DNA of 17,983 nucleotides from Syntrophobacterales bacterium. Its GTDB lineage: Bacteria > Desulfobacterota > Syntrophorhabdia > Syntrophorhabdales > WCHB1-27. The stretch is from the NCBI GenBank assembly GCA_017881765.1, contig JADGQN010000045.1:1-17983 (forward strand), read 5' to 3'. Shown here in pieces: positions 14,364 to 17,983 of this stretch; position 1 is the first letter of the stretch, and the number at the start of each line of letters is the position of its first letter. The position numbers and the translations under genes are program-made. The notes beneath the pieces are model-generated. The model did not search any database and was not told where the DNA came from. It was given only the letters and a program-made list of their open reading frames with translations.

Positions 14364-15007
14364 ACTTCGATTTTCTTGTATGGCTCTCTTTGGCAATTGT
14401 CGTCTGCAATCTCTATATGCTGGCCGCGAGCAGACTGACGACGATGATACGGGGCGTGGCCATTCAGGGCTTTCTGCTCAGCATGCTCCCTCTGCTTCTG
14501 CCCAGTCCTGCCGACCCATTTCATACGACTCTGCTTGTTGTCCTGGGTATGGCAATAAAGGGTATTGTCATACCCAGGTATCTCTTCAGGGCCATACGGG
14601 ATGTACGTGTGGTTCGCGAAGTCGACCCCTCTGTAGGATATTCGCTTTCAGCCGCCTACGGCTTTATCACCTCGGCCTTCGCGTTCTACATTCTCAGAAA
14701 GATCCCCTTTTCGTCGGTGGCGGTATCGCCTTTTCATGCATCGATTGCCATTGCGACCGCCTTCGTCGGCATTTTTCTGATTGTGGCGCGGCGCAATGTA
14801 GTAAGCCAGATAATCGGCTATCTCGTCTTTGAAAATTCGGCCTTTATCCTCGCCATCTCCATCGCCGCGTTCCAGCCGCTGCTCGTCGAGATGGGGGTAT
14901 TGCTCGACATGCTCGTCGGCGTCTTCATTATGGTCATGGCGGTACACCATATCCACACACAACACAAAACCATCAGCATTCAGTCTCTGGAAAGGCTTAC
15001 CCGGTAA
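14360..15007 (+). CDS. hyfE: HyfE-like membrane subunit (NuoK-related)
   Basis: A 215-residue membrane protein, almost the length of E. coli HyfE. About six hydrophobic segments are seen. The C-terminal half holds the NuoK-like part, IIGYLVFENSAFILAIS followed by EMGVLLDMLVGVF, with membrane-embedded E158 and E177 matching the two Glu residues of NuoK that carry protons. The start ATG overlaps the previous stop (14360-14363), and its own TAA (15005-15007) shares one base with the next ATG. It works as part of the membrane ion path. Confidence 0.9.
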   Translation: MNFDFLVWLSLAIVVCNLYMLAASRLTTMIRGVAIQGFLLSMLPLLLPSPADPFHTTLLVVLGMAIKGIVIPRYLFRAIRDVRVVREVDPSVGYSLSAAYGFITSAFAFYILRKIPFSSVAVSPFHASIAIATAFVGIFLIVARRNVVSQIIGYLVFENSAFILAISIAAFQPLLVEMGVLLDMLVGVFIMVMAVHHIHTQHKTISIQSLERLTR

Positions 15008-16494
15008 TGGCAATGGAAATAGTTATTCCGGCCATATTTGCTGTCTTTGCCGCGGGCGCGGCCGCATGCATTCCCCTGTCCAATGCCGGTCAGATTCTCA
15101 GGATCCCTGTTTACACGTCGCTCCTGGCGCTTATTCTCGCCGTTCCCGCGGCGATGCGGCTATCTGGAAGGGGGACCTTCTTTTTGTACGGACAAAATCT
15201 CGTCATCGACCACCTGACGATGTACCATATGTTTCTCGTTGATATCGTCTTTTTGATTTCATCCATATACGCGACCGGATACTTCAAAGACAGGATCAGC
15301 AGGGGTGTGCTTTCGGCGTCGTTTGTCAAACGGTACTGCATGCTTTGGCAGGCGTTTCAGGCCGTACTCCTGCTTGTTCTCGTGTCGAACAACATCGGGG
15401 TGATGTGGGTGGCGCTGGAGGCGACGACGCTGGTGTCGGCCTTTCTGATACTTTCCGATTCCGACGGACTCTCCATTGAGGCAATGTGGAAATACCTGCT
15501 TATCTGTTCGGTGGGGATTGTTTTCGCCTTTATGGGAACGGTGCTGACCGTTGCGGCTGCGAGAAAATTGCAGGGCGGCAATTCGGCCTATCTCTTCAGC
15601 CAGTTGAGCATGCACCCCGAAATGATCGATCCGAAAGTCATGCTTTTTGCCTTTATTTTCATTGTCGTGGGGTATGGCACCAAAGCGGGACTTTCGCCCA
15701 TGCACACGTGGCTGCCCGACGCCCACAGTCAGGCCCCGACACCCGTATCGGCCGTTTTTTCGGGCGTCATGCTCAACTGCGCGCTATTCTGCATCCTGCG
15801 CTACCTGCCGATTACCGAGGCCGCTCTGGGAAGGAACGGCGAAGCCCACTCGATTCTTCTGCTATTTGGGTTCACGTCGTTGATCTTCGCGGCGGTTTTT
15901 ATCCCGATTCAGCACGATATGAAAAGGCTGCTCGCTTATCACAGTGTGGAGCACATGGGCATCATCGTTGTCGGGCTCGGCCTGGGAGGCTTCGGCACAT
16001 TCGCCGCGATGCTGCATACCCTGAATCACTCGGTCTCGAAAACGCTTGCCTTTTATTCGGCGGGCCATATCAGCCATCGGTTCGGGACGAGGGATATGCG
16101 TCATATCAAGGCGGCGGTTCGCCATGTTCCGGTGTGGGGATCCGCCTTTTTCGTCTCCATCCTCGTGCTTATCGGCGTAGCCCCCTTTTCAATCTTTATG
16201 AGCGAGTTTCTGATCGTTAAGGAGGCCTTTTTCAAGGGAAGATACCTGGTTGTCGGCCTGTTCTTGTTCTCGGCGCTGGCTGTTTTCATAAGCGCCTTGA
16301 AGCATGCAATGGACGTCTCCTTCGGCGACGGCCCGATTGCGCAGCCCACGCCCGAGAGAGTCCGTCTCGTTGATCGGGGGATCGTGGTGGTCTGTCTGGC
16401 CGTCCTGCTTCTCCTGGGCCTGTGGATCCCCTCGCCATTCGCCGACTTTTTGAAAAATGTCAGCACTGTTATTGAAAACGGAATCGGATTATGA
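15007..16494 (+). CDS. hyfF: HyfF-like antiporter-type membrane subunit (NuoN/NuoM family)
   Basis: A 495-residue polytopic membrane protein, the second antiporter-like channel of the complex. Key residues are E138 (ALEATTLVSAF), K226 (GTKAGLSPMHTWLPDAH), a HDMKRLLAYHSVEHMGI block at 303-319 and K345 (LNHSVSKTLAFYSAG). The stretch FSGVMLNCALFCILRY is characteristic of HyfF. ATG at 15007 overlaps the upstream TAA by one base, and its TGA overlaps the next ATG (16491-16494). With only HyfB- and HyfF-type antiporter subunits seen, this membrane arm appears smaller than that of E. coli hydrogenase 4, which also has HyfD. Confidence 0.92.
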   Translation: MAMEIVIPAIFAVFAAGAAACIPLSNAGQILRIPVYTSLLALILAVPAAMRLSGRGTFFLYGQNLVIDHLTMYHMFLVDIVFLISSIYATGYFKDRISRGVLSASFVKRYCMLWQAFQAVLLLVLVSNNIGVMWVALEATTLVSAFLILSDSDGLSIEAMWKYLLICSVGIVFAFMGTVLTVAAARKLQGGNSAYLFSQLSMHPEMIDPKVMLFAFIFIVVGYGTKAGLSPMHTWLPDAHSQAPTPVSAVFSGVMLNCALFCILRYLPITEAALGRNGEAHSILLLFGFTSLIFAAVFIPIQHDMKRLLAYHSVEHMGIIVVGLGLGGFGTFAAMLHTLNHSVSKTLAFYSAGHISHRFGTRDMRHIKAAVRHVPVWGSAFFVSILVLIGVAPFSIFMSEFLIVKEAFFKGRYLVVGLFLFSALAVFISALKHAMDVSFGDGPIAQPTPERVRLVDRGIVVVCLAVLLLLGLWIPSPFADFLKNVSTVIENGIGL

Positions 16495-17983
16495 CCGCAC
16501 GCATACCTCACCTGCGCAACAAGCAGCCGCTCTCGGTGGAAGATATTCCCGTGTTTGATGGAGACGCCTTCGCACAAGCACTCACGGAGATGCTCTCCAA
16601 GAGGTATCGCGTGTGCGCCTATTTCGGCGATCGGTCCGATTCCGGGCAGACGCGCCTGTACGCGGTATGCGCGGACGATATAAACGGCGTGCTCTATGTT
16701 TTCTCCGGAACGGTGCGGTCGGGCCGTTTTCCCTCCCTGACCGAAGACTTCCCCCAAGTCCATCTTTTTGAGCGGGAAATATTTGAGCAGACCGGATCGA
16801 TTCCCGACGGCCACCCCTGGCTCAAGCCCGTCCGTTTTCCGCTGAAGAGATCAGGCAGCGGGACGGCGGCTCCGACAATAGGGCAGGCCGACTTCTTTCG
16901 CATGCACGGAGAAGAGATCCATCAGGTTGCCGTCGGTCCCGTTCATGCGGGAATTATCGAGCCGGGCCACTTCAGGTTTCAGTGTCACGGAGAAACGGTC
17001 TACCATCTGGAAATATCGCTGGGCTATCAGCACAGGGGGATTGAGGACGCGATGAGGGGCGGACCTTTCGCTGTCACGCCCTTTCAGATGGAAGCCGTCG
17101 CGGGCGACACCACGATCGGGCACATGACCGCGTATTGCCAGATTATCGAATCGTTGACGCAGTGCCGGGTTTCCCCCTCTTCAAATCTTATCAGAGCCTT
17201 CGCTCTCGAACTGGAGCGCTGCGCCAATCATACGGGAGATCTCGGGGCTCTCGCCGGGGATATCGGATTTCTGCCGACCATGTCGTATTGCGGCAGGATC
17301 CGCGGAGACTTTCTCAATATGACCGCCCTCATGTGCGGCAACCGTTTCGGAAGGGGCCTCGTGGTTCCCGGAGGGTTCGGATATGAGATCGAAGAAAAGA
17401 GAGCAGCCGATCTGTCTGTCAGGCTTCAGCATGGTCTCGCCGATTTTCTTGGCGCTACCAGTCTCTTGTGGGAGGAGTCATCCGTTACCGACAGGTTGGA
17501 GTCAACCGGCACGCTCACCGAGGAGATTGCCGAGAAGATCGGACTCGTGGGGCCCGCGGCGCGGGCGTGCGGATGTGTTCGTGACGTGCGCCAGGACCAC
17601 GCGTACGGCTACTACCGGTTTGCCCATATTCCCGTTTGCACCCATGATACCGGCGACGTTTTCGGCCGGGCCTACGTTCGGTGGCGCGAGGTGCAGACAT
17701 CCGCGGAATTCCTGTTGCAGCACATTCCCGAACTGGAAAGTACCTCGAAGGCCAAGCAAGACAGACTTATGTCGAGGGCTCAACAACCGCTGATGACCGA
17801 TGCCCTTACGGTCTCGCTCGTGGAAGGTTGGCGCGGAGAGATCTGTCATGTCGCTCTCACGGATGAAAAGGGACGCATCAGGCGTTACAAGATCGTCGAT
17901 CCATCGTTTCATAACTGGTTCGGCCTTGCCCTTGCCCTTCGGAACCAGGAGATTTCCGACTTCCCGCTCTGCAACAAGAGTTT
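16491..17983 (+). CDS. HyfG-like large subunit (NuoC+NuoD fusion) lacking the N-terminal Ni ligands; 3' partial
   Basis: The frame is open from ATG 16491 (ATGA overlap with the HyfF stop) to the window end, 497 complete codons. Residues 1 to about 125 match the NuoC/30-kDa domain, including LFEREIFEQTG and the HPW motif. From about 140 onward is the NuoD/hydrogenase large-subunit fold, with GPVHAG (H152), YQHRGIED, LELERCANHTGDLG and LVVPGG. Group 4 [NiFe] hydrogenases have CGIC.FAH at the next block. Here it reads A204-G-D-T207-T-I-G-H211, so both cysteines are gone. The second ligand motif (DPCxxC in hydrogenases) should fall at or just past the end, and the last residues, DFPLCNKS, do not resemble its start. 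The protein therefore probably binds no NiFe centre and belongs to an energy-converting-hydrogenase-related (Ehr) complex. A NuoB-like small subunit would be expected downstream. Confidence 0.88.
   Translation, partial: MTARIPHLRNKQPLSVEDIPVFDGDAFAQALTEMLSKRYRVCAYFGDRSDSGQTRLYAVCADDINGVLYVFSGTVRSGRFPSLTEDFPQVHLFEREIFEQTGSIPDGHPWLKPVRFPLKRSGSGTAAPTIGQADFFRMHGEEIHQVAVGPVHAGIIEPGHFRFQCHGETVYHLEISLGYQHRGIEDAMRGGPFAVTPFQMEAVAGDTTIGHMTAYCQIIESLTQCRVSPSSNLIRAFALELERCANHTGDLGALAGDIGFLPTMSYCGRIRGDFLNMTALMCGNRFGRGLVVPGGFGYEIEEKRAADLSVRLQHGLADFLGATSLLWEESSVTDRLESTGTLTEEIAEKIGLVGPAARACGCVRDVRQDHAYGYYRFAHIPVCTHDTGDVFGRAYVRWREVQTSAEFLLQHIPELESTSKAKQDRLMSRAQQPLMTDALTVSLVEGWRGEICHVALTDEKGRIRRYKIVDPSFHNWFGLALALRNQEISDFPLCNKS

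Noticed and set aside
13742..14524. 260-codon minus-strand open frame
   Set aside because: It lies opposite the hyfC- and hyfE-like genes and arises from their codon bias.
15486..16220. 244-codon plus-strand frame within the hyfF-like gene
   Set aside because: It is an alternative-frame shadow, and the HyfF frame carries all conserved motifs.
16101..16814. 237-codon minus-strand open frame
   Set aside because: It covers the junction of the hyfF- and hyfG-like genes on the opposite strand, and its product has no recognisable features.
10755..17983. Calling the region a formate hydrogenlyase or functional hydrogenase 4
   Set aside because: The large subunit lacks the first nickel-ligand CxxC. 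No formate dehydrogenase, HyfA or HyfD gene is seen in the window.

Overview
This window looks like chromosomal DNA of an anaerobic bacterium, most likely a member of the Desulfobacterota (the former Deltaproteobacteria, for example a syntrophic or sulfate-reducing aromatic degrader). The basis is the mix of a TRAP transporter with a UbiD-family decarboxylase, a hydrogenase-4/complex-I-like membrane module, and AT-rich intergenic palindromes of a kind I associate with that phylum. The taxonomic call is inference. No rRNA, tRNA, CRISPR array or transposase gene was seen.

Region 1 (1-6254, all + strand) is a catabolic and uptake cluster. It holds the C-terminal end of an unrecognised protein, an MmgE/PrpD-family protein 3 bp downstream, a palindromic repeat, a complete tripartite TRAP transporter (dctP, dctQ, dctM) and a UbiD-family decarboxylase. 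The layout suggests uptake of an organic acid followed by decarboxylation and hydration/dehydration-type chemistry. The substrate cannot be read from the sequence.

Region 2 (6255-8630, + strand) begins with a non-coding stretch that carries a 125-bp inverted-repeat element. An orphan LsrF-like class I aldolase/thiolase follows, then a block of hairpins, then a zinc-dependent medium-chain dehydrogenase. The two enzymes plausibly act on the same phosphorylated or polyol-type substrate.

Region 3 (8631-10754) is regulatory and accessory. It has a small antitoxin-like ORF that looks truncated. A minus-strand pair, a MarR regulator and a 91-aa protein of unknown function, is joined by an ATGA overlap. 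A divergent Ala/Lys-rich lipoprotein gene follows, and the shared intergenic region carries two clean palindromes next to a plausible promoter.

Region 4 (10755-17983, + strand) is the most notable part. A regulator fusing an excisionase/MerR-like helix-turn-helix to a PTS EIIA (PtsN-type) domain sits 13 bp ahead of five tightly overlapping genes homologous to hydrogenase-4 HyfB, HyfC, HyfE, HyfF and HyfG. The large subunit (HyfG-like, a NuoC+NuoD fusion) has lost the first nickel-binding CxxC motif: Ala-Gly-Asp-Thr replaces Cys-Gly-Ile-Cys. The complex is therefore probably not a hydrogenase. It fits the poorly understood energy-converting-hydrogenase-related (Ehr) class: an ion-pumping membrane arm coupled to an unknown redox reaction. 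The window ends inside this gene, just where the second Cys motif would be.
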